Positions 8,733 to 17,001 of a stretch of 64,000 nt of DNA are shown here, one piece after another. Both the position numbers and the translations under genes were made by a program. Position 1 is the first letter of the stretch; each line of letters begins with the position of its first letter. Source of the DNA: Saccharopolyspora erythraea NRRL 2338. GTDB taxonomy: Bacteria; Actinomycetota; Actinomycetes; Mycobacteriales; Pseudonocardiaceae. The stretch spans positions 4,453,584 through 4,517,583 of the forward strand of contig NC_009142.1 in assembly GCF_000062885.1 (NCBI RefSeq). Reading direction: 5' to 3'. Under the pieces are notes generated by a model. It was given only the letters and a program-made list of their open reading frames with translations. It did not search any database and was not told the origin of the DNA.

Positions 8733-9373
8733 TCAGAGGAGCTTCCAGATCCAGCCCAGCGGGCGCAGGCCTAGCGTGCGCGCGACCGACCGGGGTGCGG
8801 TGGTTGCCCGCGCTAGTGCTGTAGAACAGCACCTCCCTGTTGCGCCGTTCGCGCGATGCCCACGCCGCGACGACGGCCGGGGCGAGGCGACGACCGCGGA
8901 AGTCCTCGCGGGTCCAGATCCGGCCTCCGCGGCGACGTGGTCGGCCGCCGGGGAGAAGCAGATCGACACCGCGAACCGCCGTGGACGGCCATCGCCCACT
9001 CCCCGCGCTGCCCGGTGACCAGTTCCGACCAGTCGTCCGGGCGCACGAGCCGCTGCGCGGCCCGCTGCCCCGCGTTGTCGGAGACGATGACGGGCAGTTC
9101 CGCGACCGGTCCTTCCGCGCCCTCTTCGCAGAAGACGTAGGTCGGGCCACCCTCCACCTCGGCGTCCAGGGCCTTGCCCAGGCGCGCGAGAACACGGGGA
9201 ACGTCTCCGGGCACGTAGTGCTGCTCGTCGGTCGGGACTCCCGCGTCGGCGTCCTCGGCGGTGGACGGGCCGAGTGCCGGCAGCCGCGCCCGTGGCGACC
9301 AGGACCAGACCGCCCGGATCCGCCGGTCCCGAACCCCCACTCGCGGACCGTCCGCGACGAGACCGAAGATCAC
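8733..9373 (-). pseudogene. GNAT-like acetyltransferase, broken by several frameshifts
   Basis: A continuous protein can be followed only by switching frames. DVIFGLVADGPRV through RGEWAMAVHGG is in one frame, FAVSICFSPAADHVAAEAG in a second, WTREDFRGRRLAPAVV to REVLFYSTSAGNH in a third, and RSVARTLGLRPLGWIWKLL back in the second. The last two blocks are the acetyl-CoA-binding region and C-terminal strand of a GCN5-type N-acetyltransferase. A likely original start is the GTG at 9373, preceded by AAGGAAAG. Three frame changes in 400 bp argue for real decay rather than one base error. It converges on kynU with 16 bp between the stops. Confidence 0.7.
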
Positions 9374-9447
9374 GTCGCTTTCCTTATCGAGCAAACGCTT
9401 CTCGTCGCTGTCCGCACTCCCGCGAGCCGACTCCCGGGAATCCACTC

Positions 9448-10086
9448 CTACGGCCGGGGCTCGCCGTACCAGCGCCACTCGGCCAGACGCGGGCGGCCGG
9501 GCAGCTCCGCACGGCCGGTCGCCCAGAGCAGCGTGCGCCACGGGTCATCGTCGACCGGCACGTGCGGGAAGAGCCTCGCCAGCACTCCGGCGCACAGATC
9601 GCCGGGCGGGTTCCAGGCGAACCCGAGCCCTTCGGCGAGGTCATGCACGTGCACCAACGTCTCCACGACGCCCATCGCGGCGAAGCCCTCCGGGTCCGAC
9701 GCCCCGAAGACGTGGTGCGCGCGCACCTGCGGCGGTGTGGTCCGCACCATGGCGACCAGCAACGCGGCACTGGCCTCGAGCACGTCCATCAGCCCCGCGA
9801 CCCCGGCCGCGCGGTCGGCGTGCACCGCGTTCGCGGGGCCGCCGGGCCTGCGGCTGTGCCAGACGAAGGGGACCTCCCTGTCGGCCGGTGGCCTGCGGGG
9901 ACCCAGCTGGACGGCGTAGGCGAACAGGTCGTCGCCGAGGTGCTCGACCGTCTCCCAGCAGTCCCATTCCAGCGAACCCGCCTTGGCGCTCCACTGCTCC
10001 AGCGGTACGTCCCGCATTGCGGCGATGGCGAGTTGGACGGCTTGGTCCAGGTCGTCGGCGCTCACCTGCTGTTCGGGTCCAGACAT
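9448..10086 (-). CDS. Maleylpyruvate isomerase/DinB-like (MDMPI, TIGR03083-type) protein
   Basis: A 212-residue protein of the four-helix DinB/MDMPI group, common in actinobacteria and often mycothiol-dependent. The N-terminal helix region (LEWDCWETVEHLGDDLFAYA) carries the typical W-x-x-x-E-x-x-x-H-L pattern with a candidate metal-binding His. ETLVHVHDLAEGLGFAW supplies the second His pair expected in the third helix. The ATG at 10086 has no strong Shine-Dalgarno. Precise reaction unknown; family membership is clear. Confidence 0.82.
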   Translation of the reverse strand: MSGPEQQVSADDLDQAVQLAIAAMRDVPLEQWSAKAGSLEWDCWETVEHLGDDLFAYAVQLGPRRPPADREVPFVWHSRRPGGPANAVHADRAAGVAGLMDVLEASAALLVAMVRTTPPQVRAHHVFGASDPEGFAAMGVVETLVHVHDLAEGLGFAWNPPGDLCAGVLARLFPHVPVDDDPWRTLLWATGRAELPGRPRLAEWRWYGEPRP

Positions 10087-10157
10087 GCGGTGATCGTAAT
10101 GGGCTCAGGCCGTGAAGTCGCCGGAATTTGCGCCGGTAGCACCTCGATGACACCTGT

Positions 10158-11360
10158 CTAGATCTGACCGGCGCGCGGCGGGTGGGTCCCGTTCAGGGCG
10201 TATCTGCCGATGTGCTGGACCTTCCAGCGCACCGGGTCGTGCAGCGTGTGCGTCCTGGCGTTGCGCCAGTGCCGGTGCAGGTTGGTCTCGGCGAGGCTGG
10301 AGCGGGTGCCGGACACCTCGAACAGCGCGCTGCCCAGCTCGACCGCGGTGCCGTCGGCGAACGCCTTCGCCGTGGCTACCGCGATCGAGGCCGCCGCGGC
10401 CGAGTCGTCGTCGAGATCGCCGCGGGCCTCGTCCACGGCGGCTGCCGCCCGGTCCAGCAGTGCTTCGGCGGCCCGGACGCGGATCTCCAGCTCGCCGAAG
10501 CGCTGGATGGTCAGCGGGTCGTCGCCGGCCCGCTCGACCCCGCTGTCGGCCCACGGTCTGCTGCGGGTGCGCACGAACGCGGCCGCGTCGTCCAGCGCGG
10601 CACGCGCGATGCCCACGTCGATCGCGGCGTGCAGCACCTGCGCGAGCGCTCCGTGCAGTTGCGGACGTTCGAACGTGCGGTGGTGCGCCACGACGTTGGC
10701 CGCGGGTACGCGCACCTGTTCCAGCCGGACCGTGCCGCTGGCCGTGGTCCGCTGTCCCATGCCGCCCCAGTCGTCGACGACGGTCAGCCCCGCCGCGTCG
10801 GACGGCACGTAAGCAACCCGCAGAGCGTCGTCGTCATCCTTGGCCAGCACCGGGATCCAGTGCGCCAGCAACGCTCCCGTCGAGTACGCCTTGGTGCCGT
10901 CGAGGACGAAGTCGCCGTCGGGGCCGGCGGCGAGCCTGGTGCGGATGTCCTGCGCGTTGCGGCTGCCCGACTCCGACTGCGCGTTGCCGAACCGCCGTCC
11001 CGCCAGGACCTCGGCGAAGAAGTACCGCTGCTGCGCCGGCGTTCCGTTCTCCCGCAGCACGTTGACGTAGACGACGTGGCTCTGCGGGATCTGCGCGATG
11101 TTGGGGTCGGCCGCGGCCAGCAGCCGGAAGACTTCCACCAGGGTGCGGGTCGGCACCTCGGCACCGCCGTGCGCGGCGGGCACCGTGATGCCCAGCAGCC
11201 CGCTCGCCGACAGCGCGTCCAGCTCTTCCACCGGCAGTCTGCGCTGCGCGTCCCGTTCCGACGCGCCGGGGGCGAACTCCGCGGCGAGCCGGCGCGCCAG
11301 TTCCAGCGCCTCTTCTTCGCTGCCGACCACGTGCGCGCGCGTCGCGGCCTCGGCTGTCAT
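10158..11360 (-). CDS. SfnB-type acyl-CoA dehydrogenase-fold flavoprotein (sulfur acquisition)
   Basis: A 400-residue flavin enzyme with the acyl-CoA dehydrogenase fold, closest in style to the SfnB/DszC group linked to use of organosulfur compounds. Seen: an N-terminal helical domain ending GITVPAAHGGAEVPT, NIAQIPQSHVVYVN, the mid-domain FGNAQSESGSRNAQ and DWGGMGQRTTASGTV, and the C-terminal WRNARTHTLHDPVRWKVQHIG, which replaces the catalytic base region of true dehydrogenases. ATG 11360 has GAGGAG. Third gene of the sfnG operon, 50 bp behind its paralogue. Substrate not determinable here. Confidence 0.82.
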   Translation of the reverse strand: MTAEAATRAHVVGSEEEALELARRLAAEFAPGASERDAQRRLPVEELDALSASGLLGITVPAAHGGAEVPTRTLVEVFRLLAAADPNIAQIPQSHVVYVNVLRENGTPAQQRYFFAEVLAGRRFGNAQSESGSRNAQDIRTRLAAGPDGDFVLDGTKAYSTGALLAHWIPVLAKDDDDALRVAYVPSDAAGLTVVDDWGGMGQRTTASGTVRLEQVRVPAANVVAHHRTFERPQLHGALAQVLHAAIDVGIARAALDDAAAFVRTRSRPWADSGVERAGDDPLTIQRFGELEIRVRAAEALLDRAAAAVDEARGDLDDDSAAAASIAVATAKAFADGTAVELGSALFEVSGTRSSLAETNLHRHWRNARTHTLHDPVRWKVQHIGRYALNGTHPPRAGQI

Positions 11361-11410
11361 GTGGCTCCTCGGTTGGGGCCGGGGCCGGCCGGAGCCGGTC
11401 CCGGCGGCGG

Positions 11411-12634
11411 TCAGGTGTACCAGGTGGGTTCGGGCAGTTCTCCGAGCAGCGCGTACCGGCCGACCTCGACCCGCTTGTAGGCGACCGGGTCGTGCAGGCT
11501 GTGGGTGCGCAGGTTGCGCCAGTAGATGTCGAGCCCCACGGAGCTGGCGGTGGCCCGGGCACCGGTCACCTCGAAGATCCGGTTTCCGATCTCCAGCCCG
11601 GTGTCGATGATCCGCTGCTTGGCCGCGGCCACCAGCACCGCGACCTCGCCGCGCTGCTGCGGGGTGACCGACTCGCGCTCGGCGTGCAGCAGTTCCTCGA
11701 TCGCCGAGCCCGCCCGGTCGACCAGCGCTTCGGCCGCCCACAGCTTGGCCTGCAGGTCGCCGTAGGTGTCGAGGATGTGGAACTCCTCCGACGCGTGCTG
11801 CTTGTCGTCGCCGCCGTAGGGCCACGGGCGGGTCTTCTCACGGGTGTAGGAGGTCGCGTAGCGCAGCGCCCCCTGCGCGATGCCGAGGTAGAAGTTGGCG
11901 AAGACGAGCTGGATCGTCGGCAGGTTCAGCGTGTTGTAGGTCAGCGGCTGGAACTGCTTGTCCACGTATCCCGCCGCGGACTCCCACGGGACGCGCACGC
12001 CCCGGATCTCCACGCTGCCCGACTCGGTGAGGCGCTGGCCGATGTTGTCCCAGTCGTCGTTGAACACGATGCCGTCCTGGTGGGACGGCACGATGGCGAA
12101 GACGTGCTTGTCGGTGCCCTCGATCACCCCTTCCAGCACGGTCAGGTCGGAGACCTTGCTCCCGGTGGAGAACGACTTGCGCCCGTCGTAGACCAGCTCG
12201 TCGCCCTCGTCGGTGATGACGAGGTCGCGGTCGCGCGGGTTGACCGCCCCGCCGAAGAAGTAGTCGTTGGTGGTGTAGAGCTCCTCCACGGCCGCGATCT
12301 GCTCCGGCGTGCCCACCAGGCGCGCCGCCCAGGCCCACAGGTAGTGGTAGCCGAGCAGCTGCCCGATCGAGCCGTCCCCGGCGGCCACCGCCCTGGTGAC
12401 CCGGTAGGCCGTCGACCACGACTGCCCGCCACCGCCGTGCTCGACCGGACCGAGCAGCGTCACCAGCCCGGAGTCCTTGAGCAGCCGGACCTCCTCGTAC
12501 GGGGTCTGGTTCGCGCGGTCGCGCCGCACCGCGTCGGCCGCCAGCACGGCGGCCACCTCGTCGGCCCGCCGCACCCAGCCCTCGGCGGTGGTCGGGCGGC
12601 TCTTCCAGTTCACTGCCTTCTCCGTCGCTGTCAC
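11411..12634 (-). CDS. Acyl-CoA dehydrogenase-fold monooxygenase, DszC/SfnB-like
   Basis: A paralogue of the following gene (about 407 residues) with the same architecture: LVTLLGPVEHGGGGQSW in the N-terminal domain, GSIGQLLGYHYLW, DWDNIGQRLTESGSVEI in the beta domain, and YWRNLRTHSLHDPVAYKRVE at the end. DszC-like proteins are FMNH2-dependent oxygenases acting on sulfur atoms, so an oxygenase acting on sulfide or sulfone compounds is plausible. The GTG at 12634 has GGGAGA five bases upstream; another in-frame GTG at 12664 is possible but has a weaker site. It follows sfnG by 34 bp. Confidence 0.82.
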   Translation of the reverse strand: MTATEKAVNWKSRPTTAEGWVRRADEVAAVLAADAVRRDRANQTPYEEVRLLKDSGLVTLLGPVEHGGGGQSWSTAYRVTRAVAAGDGSIGQLLGYHYLWAWAARLVGTPEQIAAVEELYTTNDYFFGGAVNPRDRDLVITDEGDELVYDGRKSFSTGSKVSDLTVLEGVIEGTDKHVFAIVPSHQDGIVFNDDWDNIGQRLTESGSVEIRGVRVPWESAAGYVDKQFQPLTYNTLNLPTIQLVFANFYLGIAQGALRYATSYTREKTRPWPYGGDDKQHASEEFHILDTYGDLQAKLWAAEALVDRAGSAIEELLHAERESVTPQQRGEVAVLVAAAKQRIIDTGLEIGNRIFEVTGARATASSVGLDIYWRNLRTHSLHDPVAYKRVEVGRYALLGELPEPTWYT

Positions 12635-12668
12635 AGCTTCTCCCTGGTTTCCGGTGGTGCTCACTGCT

Positions 12669-13805
12669 TCACCGTCGCGCCGCCGCGACGGCCGGTACCT
12701 CGCCCGTGCGGTCGAGCTCGGCCTCCAGCTCCCGCACGATGGGCAGCACGCGGGTGCCGAACTGCTCGACGTCCTCCAGGTAGTGCAGGAAACCCAGCAG
12801 CAGGAGGTCCGCCCCGCGCTTCTTGTACTCGACGATGCGGTGCGCGATCTGCTCCGGAGTCCCGACGAGCCCCGTCCGGAACCCGTCGTTGTACTGCACC
12901 AGGTCGGCGAACTCCGAGTCCGCCCACATCCCCTTGCCGTCCGAAGTGGACTTCCCGGCCTGCGCGACCGCCTTGCGGAACCCTTCGACGGCTTCGGTGT
13001 CGGCCTTGGCAACGATCTCCCGCAGCACCTCGCGCGCCTCTGCCTCGGTGTCGCGGGCGATCACGAAGCCGTTGAGCCCGAAGCGGACCGAGCGCCCGTT
13101 CTCGGCCGCGAAGGCGCGGACGTCGGCGACCTGCTCGGAGAAGCCGTCGAAGTCCTTGCCGTTGCTGAAGTACCAGTCCGAGACCCGCCCGGCGAGCCTG
13201 CGGGCCGCCGTGGAGTTGCCGCCCTGGAAGATCTCCGGGTGCGACCGTCCCGCCACCGGGTGCGGCTGCGGGCGGAGGCTGAAGTCGTGGATCCGGTAGA
13301 AGTCGCCGTTGAGGTCGAAGTTCGGCCGGGTCCACAACCCGCGCAGCACGCGGATGAACTCCTCGGTGCGGCGGTAGCGCTCGTCGTGCTCCAGCCACGG
13401 TTCGCCGAGCCCGGTGAACTCGTCCTTGAACCAGCCGCTGACGATGTTCACCGCGAACCGGCCCTGCGACAGGATGTCCGCGGTGATGCCGAACTTGGCG
13501 AGGATGGCCGGGTGCCACAGCCCCGGGTGCGCGGCCACGATCAGCTTGAGGCGTTCGGTGGCCAGCAGCAGACCGAGGCTGAAGGCCGCCGGATCGTGCT
13601 GCTGCGCGGCTCCGTAGCTGGAGGCGTAGCGCACCTGGCTCAGCGCGTACTCGAAGCCGCTGTTCTCGGCGAGCACCGCGAGCTCCTTGTTGTACTCGAA
13701 GCTGAACTCGGTCCGCTGCTCGATCTTGCTGGTGACCAGGCCGCCGCTGACGTTGGGAACCCAGTAGGCGAACTTCAGCGGCTCGGAGGGGACGTCGCTG
13801 GACAT
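12669..13805 (-). CDS. sfnG: Dimethylsulfone monooxygenase SfnG (FMNH2-dependent, bacterial luciferase-like)
   Basis: A 378-residue luciferase-like monooxygenase. The N-terminal FAYWVPNVSGGLVTSKIEQR block is the hallmark of the SfnG branch, which oxidises dimethylsulfone to methanesulfinate. Further family blocks are HPGLWHPAILAKFG, GRFAVNIVSGWFKDEF, HPEIFQGGNSTAAR (phosphate binding of FMN) and LVGTPEQIAHRI. ATG 13805 has GGAG upstream. It is the first structural gene after a short leader ORF (13994-14074). With the two DszC/SfnB-like genes behind it, this is a C1/C2 organosulfur scavenging operon. A flavin reductase gene is not in the window. Confidence 0.92.
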   Translation of the reverse strand: MSSDVPSEPLKFAYWVPNVSGGLVTSKIEQRTEFSFEYNKELAVLAENSGFEYALSQVRYASSYGAAQQHDPAAFSLGLLLATERLKLIVAAHPGLWHPAILAKFGITADILSQGRFAVNIVSGWFKDEFTGLGEPWLEHDERYRRTEEFIRVLRGLWTRPNFDLNGDFYRIHDFSLRPQPHPVAGRSHPEIFQGGNSTAARRLAGRVSDWYFSNGKDFDGFSEQVADVRAFAAENGRSVRFGLNGFVIARDTEAEAREVLREIVAKADTEAVEGFRKAVAQAGKSTSDGKGMWADSEFADLVQYNDGFRTGLVGTPEQIAHRIVEYKKRGADLLLLGFLHYLEDVEQFGTRVLPIVRELEAELDRTGEVPAVAAARR

Positions 13806-13962
13806 GTTGTCTCCATTGGAAAAACGCAGGATGCATCAAGGCACGACGGTCCGACGCGGCGCGTGGCGGAACACCGTCGTAGCGGGAAAGGCGAGTTCGA
13901 CCGCATCGCGGCGGAGTTCGCCGGGTAGCTCAGGCGATCACCGGGTGCGGTAGCAACAGCGA

Positions 13963-13983
13963 GCCCGGACAGGCGATCCGGGC
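13963..13983 (-). promoter_or_regulatory. Perfect 7-bp hairpin between leader ORF and sfnG (attenuator candidate)
   Basis: Read on the minus strand, GCCCGGA and TCCGGGC are exact complements around a 7-base loop, 10 bases after the stop codon of the leader ORF. Together with the leader this is a candidate attenuator stem. No U-run follows, so a transcription-terminator role is not shown; it could instead gate translation. Confidence 0.4.
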
Positions 13984-13993
13984 GCGGGAAAGA

Positions 13994-14074
13994 TCAGGAG
14001 CGGCGACAAGCCTGCGCCACCACGCGGTTGAGATCCACGTGACGGCGCTTGGTGAGCCGGCTTCCTGGGAACAC
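13994..14074 (-). CDS. Short leader peptide of the RRHVDL type (sulfur-gene leader)
   Basis: A 26-residue ORF with GTG start at 14074. Its core reads LTKRRHVDLNRVV and then AQACRRS, matching the small actinobacterial peptides with R-R-x-V-D-L-x-R followed by a Cys codon that sit before sulfur-assimilation genes. It lies 189 bp upstream of sfnG on the same strand, with a hairpin in between. No Shine-Dalgarno is visible, and a TTGACA box is placed so that transcription could begin at the GTG, suggesting a leaderless message. Expected role: ribosome stalling at the single TGT (Cys) codon when cysteine is short, changing readthrough into the sulfur operon. The motif is seen; the mechanism is inferred from the family. 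Confidence 0.7.
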   Translation of the reverse strand: MFPGSRLTKRRHVDLNRVVAQACRRS

Positions 14075-14080
14075 ACCGTC

Positions 14081-14109
14081 ATACGACCAAAGCGGGTCAC
14101 GGGTGTCAA
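14081..14109 (-). promoter_or_regulatory. Promoter for the sfnG leader transcript
   Basis: On the minus strand TTGACA (14104-14109) is a perfect -35 hexamer, followed 17 bases later by TCGTAT (14081-14086), a partial -10. That spacing puts the start of transcription on the GTG of the leader peptide at 14074. An alternative -10, TATGAC at 14078-14083, has a long 20-base spacer. Confidence 0.45.
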
Positions 14110-14182
14110 CAGCCCGTTCGCCGCCGTTCCACTCCTCGGACGGAGGGTCCGCGCACCCTCACGGCTGTGCGACTCTGCCGAC

Positions 14183-15535
14183 GTGTCCTCCGATCAGACC
14201 CCCGAATCCGGGCGGACGGCCGATGTCCGCACCGTCCTGGTCTCCAGCGTCATCGGCACCACCGTCGAGTGGTACGACTTCTTCCTCTACAGCACGGCCG
14301 CCGGACTGGTTTTCGACGAGTTGTTCTTCCCCAGCGACGACCCCTACATCGGGACGATGCTGGCGTTCGTCACCTTCTTCGTCGGCTTCGTCGCCCGCCC
14401 GCTGGGCGGGGTCCTCTTCGGACACATCGGCGACCGCATCGGGCGCAAGCGGACCCTGGTGTCCACAATGGTCCTGATGGGTCTGGCCACCGCGGCGATG
14501 GGCCTGCTGCCCACCTACCAGCAGGTGGGCATGCTCGCGCCGGCCCTGCTGGTGCTCCTGCGGCTGCTGCAGGGGCTGGCCATCGGCGGTGAGTGGGCCG
14601 GCGCGGTGCTGATGGCCGTCGAGTACGCACCGCCCGGACGGCGCGCCCGCTACGGCGCCTGGCCGCAGGTCGGGCTGGCGCTGGGGCTGGGCCTGGGCAC
14701 CGGGCTGTTCGCGCTGCTGGGCAACTCGCTCGACGAGCAGCAGTTCCTGGACTACGGCTGGCGGATCGCCTTCGGGCTCAGCATCGTGCTGGTCTTCGTC
14801 GGCCTGGCCATCAGGCTGCGGGTGTCGGAAACCCCGGCGTTCCGGCGGATGCGCGCGCTGGAGGGCGCCGCCCGCGTGCCCATCCTCGAGCTCTTCCGGG
14901 AACCGGTGCGCCGGCGCAACACGCTGCTGGGCCTGCTGTCGCGGTGGGCCGAAGGCGCGGCGTTCAACACCTGGGCGGTCTTCTTCATCTCCTACTCGAC
15001 CTCGACGCTGGGCATGGCGCGCAACGACGTCCTGGTCGCCATCATGGCGGCCTCGATCACGCTGGCCGTGCTGATCCCCGTTTTCGGCGCCGTGGCCGAC
15101 AGGTGGACACCGCGACGCACGTACGCGCTCGGCGCCGCGGTCTACGGCGTGTTGGTGTACCCGGCGTTCCTCGCCTTCCAAAGCCGCGACCCGCTGCTGG
15201 CGGGCTTGGTCGTGGTGCTCCTGCTCGGCGTGGTGCACGCCGTCATCTACGCGCCGCAGGGCACCTTCTACGCGCAGCTCACGCCCGTCCGCCTCCGCTA
15301 CACGGGGATGTCCTTCGTGTACCAGTTCTCCGGCATCTACGCGTCGGGGCTCACGCCGCTGATCGTCACCGCACTGCTGGCGGCCGGCGGCGGCTCGCCC
15401 TGGCTTGCGTGCGGCTACCTGCTGCTCACCGGCGTGATCGGTGCCGTGGCGGCGCTGGCGATCCGCGAACGCGACCTCTTCGCCACCGCCGAGACGGCAC
15501 CGGACGCCACGTCCCGCGAGTCCGTGCACGCCTGA
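14183..15535 (+). CDS. MFS transporter, metabolite:H+ symporter (MHS) type
   Basis: A 450-residue twelve-helix transporter. The MHS/major-facilitator signatures are clear: GTTVEWYDFFLYS in helix 1, RPLGGVLFGHIGDRIGRK after helix 2, LLRLLQGLAIGGEWAGA in helix 4, and AVADRWTPRRTYALG between helices 8 and 9. These transporters import carboxylates, betaines or related small anions. Of several in-frame starts I prefer GTG 14183, which places helix 1 normally; the open frame extends back to 14039 but that stretch overlaps the leader region on the other strand. It is divergent from the sfnG operon and could bring in its organosulfur substrate. Confidence 0.88.
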   Translation: MSSDQTPESGRTADVRTVLVSSVIGTTVEWYDFFLYSTAAGLVFDELFFPSDDPYIGTMLAFVTFFVGFVARPLGGVLFGHIGDRIGRKRTLVSTMVLMGLATAAMGLLPTYQQVGMLAPALLVLLRLLQGLAIGGEWAGAVLMAVEYAPPGRRARYGAWPQVGLALGLGLGTGLFALLGNSLDEQQFLDYGWRIAFGLSIVLVFVGLAIRLRVSETPAFRRMRALEGAARVPILELFREPVRRRNTLLGLLSRWAEGAAFNTWAVFFISYSTSTLGMARNDVLVAIMAASITLAVLIPVFGAVADRWTPRRTYALGAAVYGVLVYPAFLAFQSRDPLLAGLVVVLLLGVVHAVIYAPQGTFYAQLTPVRLRYTGMSFVYQFSGIYASGLTPLIVTALLAAGGGSPWLACGYLLLTGVIGAVAALAIRERDLFATAETAPDATSRESVHA

Positions 15536-15596
15536 CCGCGAACGACACAGACGCCCGTCCGGGCGCCGAAACACCCATCCCGGAGGGGAGAACCAG

Positions 15597-16364
15597 ATGA
15601 CCACGCACACGACCACCGCGAGGTGGGACGAACCGGCCGGACCGCACGCACGGGGCACGGTGGTACTCGCCGTGGGACGGGGCGAGAACCCGGTCGTCTA
15701 CCAGCGCCTCGGCGAGCGGCTGTCCGCCGACGCCTACCGGGTCCGGGTCGCCGGCGACGCCACGGCAGACCCGGACGAGGTGACGACGCAGGTCAAGGCC
15801 CTGCTGGCCGACGAGTCCGACCCGGCACCGCGCGTCCTCGCCGGGTCCGACACCGGGGCCCTGCTCGCCCTTCGGCTCACCGCCCAACGCGCGGTCGCAC
15901 CCGACGCGCTGATCCTGGCGGGCCTGCCCGGTGCCGGGCGCGAGCCGCGCTTCGAGTCGTGGGAGGACGAGCTGCGGGAACGGACCTCCTGCCCCACCCA
16001 CCGGCAGCGGCTCACCGACACCGGCAGCGGCTCGCTCGCGGTGGACCTGCCCCCGCAGTGGCACGAGGAGGTGGATCCGGCCGGGATCACCGTGCCGGTG
16101 CTGGGCCTGCACGGCGCCGACGACGAGATCAGCCCGCGTGCGGCAGTCCGCGGCGTCTACGCGCGGATGCCCGCCTCACGGCTGACCAGCGTCGCCGGCG
16201 GCAAGCACGACGTCCTCAACGACCTCACCCACCGCAGCGTGGCCGCGACGATCGTGCTGTTCCTGGAATCCCTGCGGCAGAACCGGGAAATCGTGCGCGA
16301 CGCCGACCTCGGCGTTGAGCGGGGGATCGTCCGCGCCTCCTCCCCCGCCGCGACGACCGGCTGA
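15597..16364 (+). CDS. Alpha/beta hydrolase with Asp in the nucleophile position
   Basis: A 255-residue alpha/beta-hydrolase-fold protein. The elbow reads LAGSDTGALLAL, so the G-x-Nuc-x-G position is Asp85, not Ser; acid candidates are Asp176/Asp177 in GLHGADDEIS and the His is His204 in GGKHDVLND. An Asp nucleophile is typical of dehalogenases and epoxide hydrolases, but this short protein lacks their usual cap domain, so the activity is open. ATG 15597 is preceded by GGAGGGGAG. It lies 61 bp after the MFS gene in the same direction and probably shares its transcript, placing it in the sulfur-scavenging island. Confidence 0.8.
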   Translation: MTTHTTTARWDEPAGPHARGTVVLAVGRGENPVVYQRLGERLSADAYRVRVAGDATADPDEVTTQVKALLADESDPAPRVLAGSDTGALLALRLTAQRAVAPDALILAGLPGAGREPRFESWEDELRERTSCPTHRQRLTDTGSGSLAVDLPPQWHEEVDPAGITVPVLGLHGADDEISPRAAVRGVYARMPASRLTSVAGGKHDVLNDLTHRSVAATIVLFLESLRQNREIVRDADLGVERGIVRASSPAATTG

Positions 16365-16405
16365 CTCGTCCACGGGCCCGCACAGGCGGATTCGGAACCA
16401 GGCGC

Positions 16406-16873
16406 TCAGCCCTGCACGAGCTCGGGCGGGAAACCGCCGGTGGCGATGGGGCCCCAACGCTCGATGGAGATCCGCAGCAGCGTCTTGTTCTGCCGCGCCA
16501 TGGCCTCGCGGTACTCGTCCCAGTCCGGGTGCTCGCCGGAGATGCAGCGGAAGTACTCGACCAGCCCGTCAGCCGCCTCCGGCATGTCCAGGACCTCGGC
16601 GCGGCCGTCGATCTGCACGTAGGGCCCGTCCCAGTCCTCCGACAACACGCAGATGGACACCCTCGGGTCCCTGCGGGCGTTGCGCGCCTTGGCCCGTTGC
16701 GGGTAGGTCGACACCACGATCCGGCCGTCGCCGTCGACCCCGCAGGTGACCGGCGAGAGCTGCGGCCTGCCGTCGGCGCGGTTGGTGACCAGCAGCCCGC
16801 GGTGCCTCGAACGCGCGAACTCCAGCAGCCCCGCCAGGTCGACCCGGTCGGTGGTGGCGATGGAGGGTGCCAT
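16406..16873 (-). CDS. PPOX-class (split beta-barrel) F420/FMN-dependent protein
   Basis: A 155-residue flavin/F420-binding split-barrel protein of the pyridoxamine-phosphate-oxidase-like superfamily. Typical blocks: HRGLLVTNRADGRPQLSPV at the N-terminus, RIVVSTYPQRAKARNARRDP (cofactor phosphate contacts), YVQIDGRAEV, and ending RISIERWGPIATGG. Many actinobacterial members use F420 to reduce unsaturated substrates; some are haem-handling. ATG 16873 has GAAGGGAAG upstream. It faces the alpha/beta hydrolase gene tail to tail with 41 bp between and no clear hairpin. Confidence 0.85.
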   Translation of the reverse strand: MAPSIATTDRVDLAGLLEFARSRHRGLLVTNRADGRPQLSPVTCGVDGDGRIVVSTYPQRAKARNARRDPRVSICVLSEDWDGPYVQIDGRAEVLDMPEAADGLVEYFRCISGEHPDWDEYREAMARQNKTLLRISIERWGPIATGGFPPELVQG

Positions 16874-17001
16874 GACTCGCTTCCCTTCACCGGCGCGGCC
16901 GGACCCGCACACCGGCATCGGCGTCGTGTTCGTGGGGCCGGTGCGGCGTGCACCTGCACCGGCCGCCCCCACCCTAACCAACGCGCCCGCGCCGCGTGCG
17001 G

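Noticed and set aside
13806-13962. SAM or other S-box riboswitch before sfnG
   Set aside because: I looked for the conserved core of known SAM riboswitches and saw none. The leader peptide and hairpin explain the region better.
9448-16364. Natural-product biosynthetic cluster
   Set aside because: No synthase, NRPS, PKS or tailoring set. The flavoproteins match organosulfur scavenging instead.
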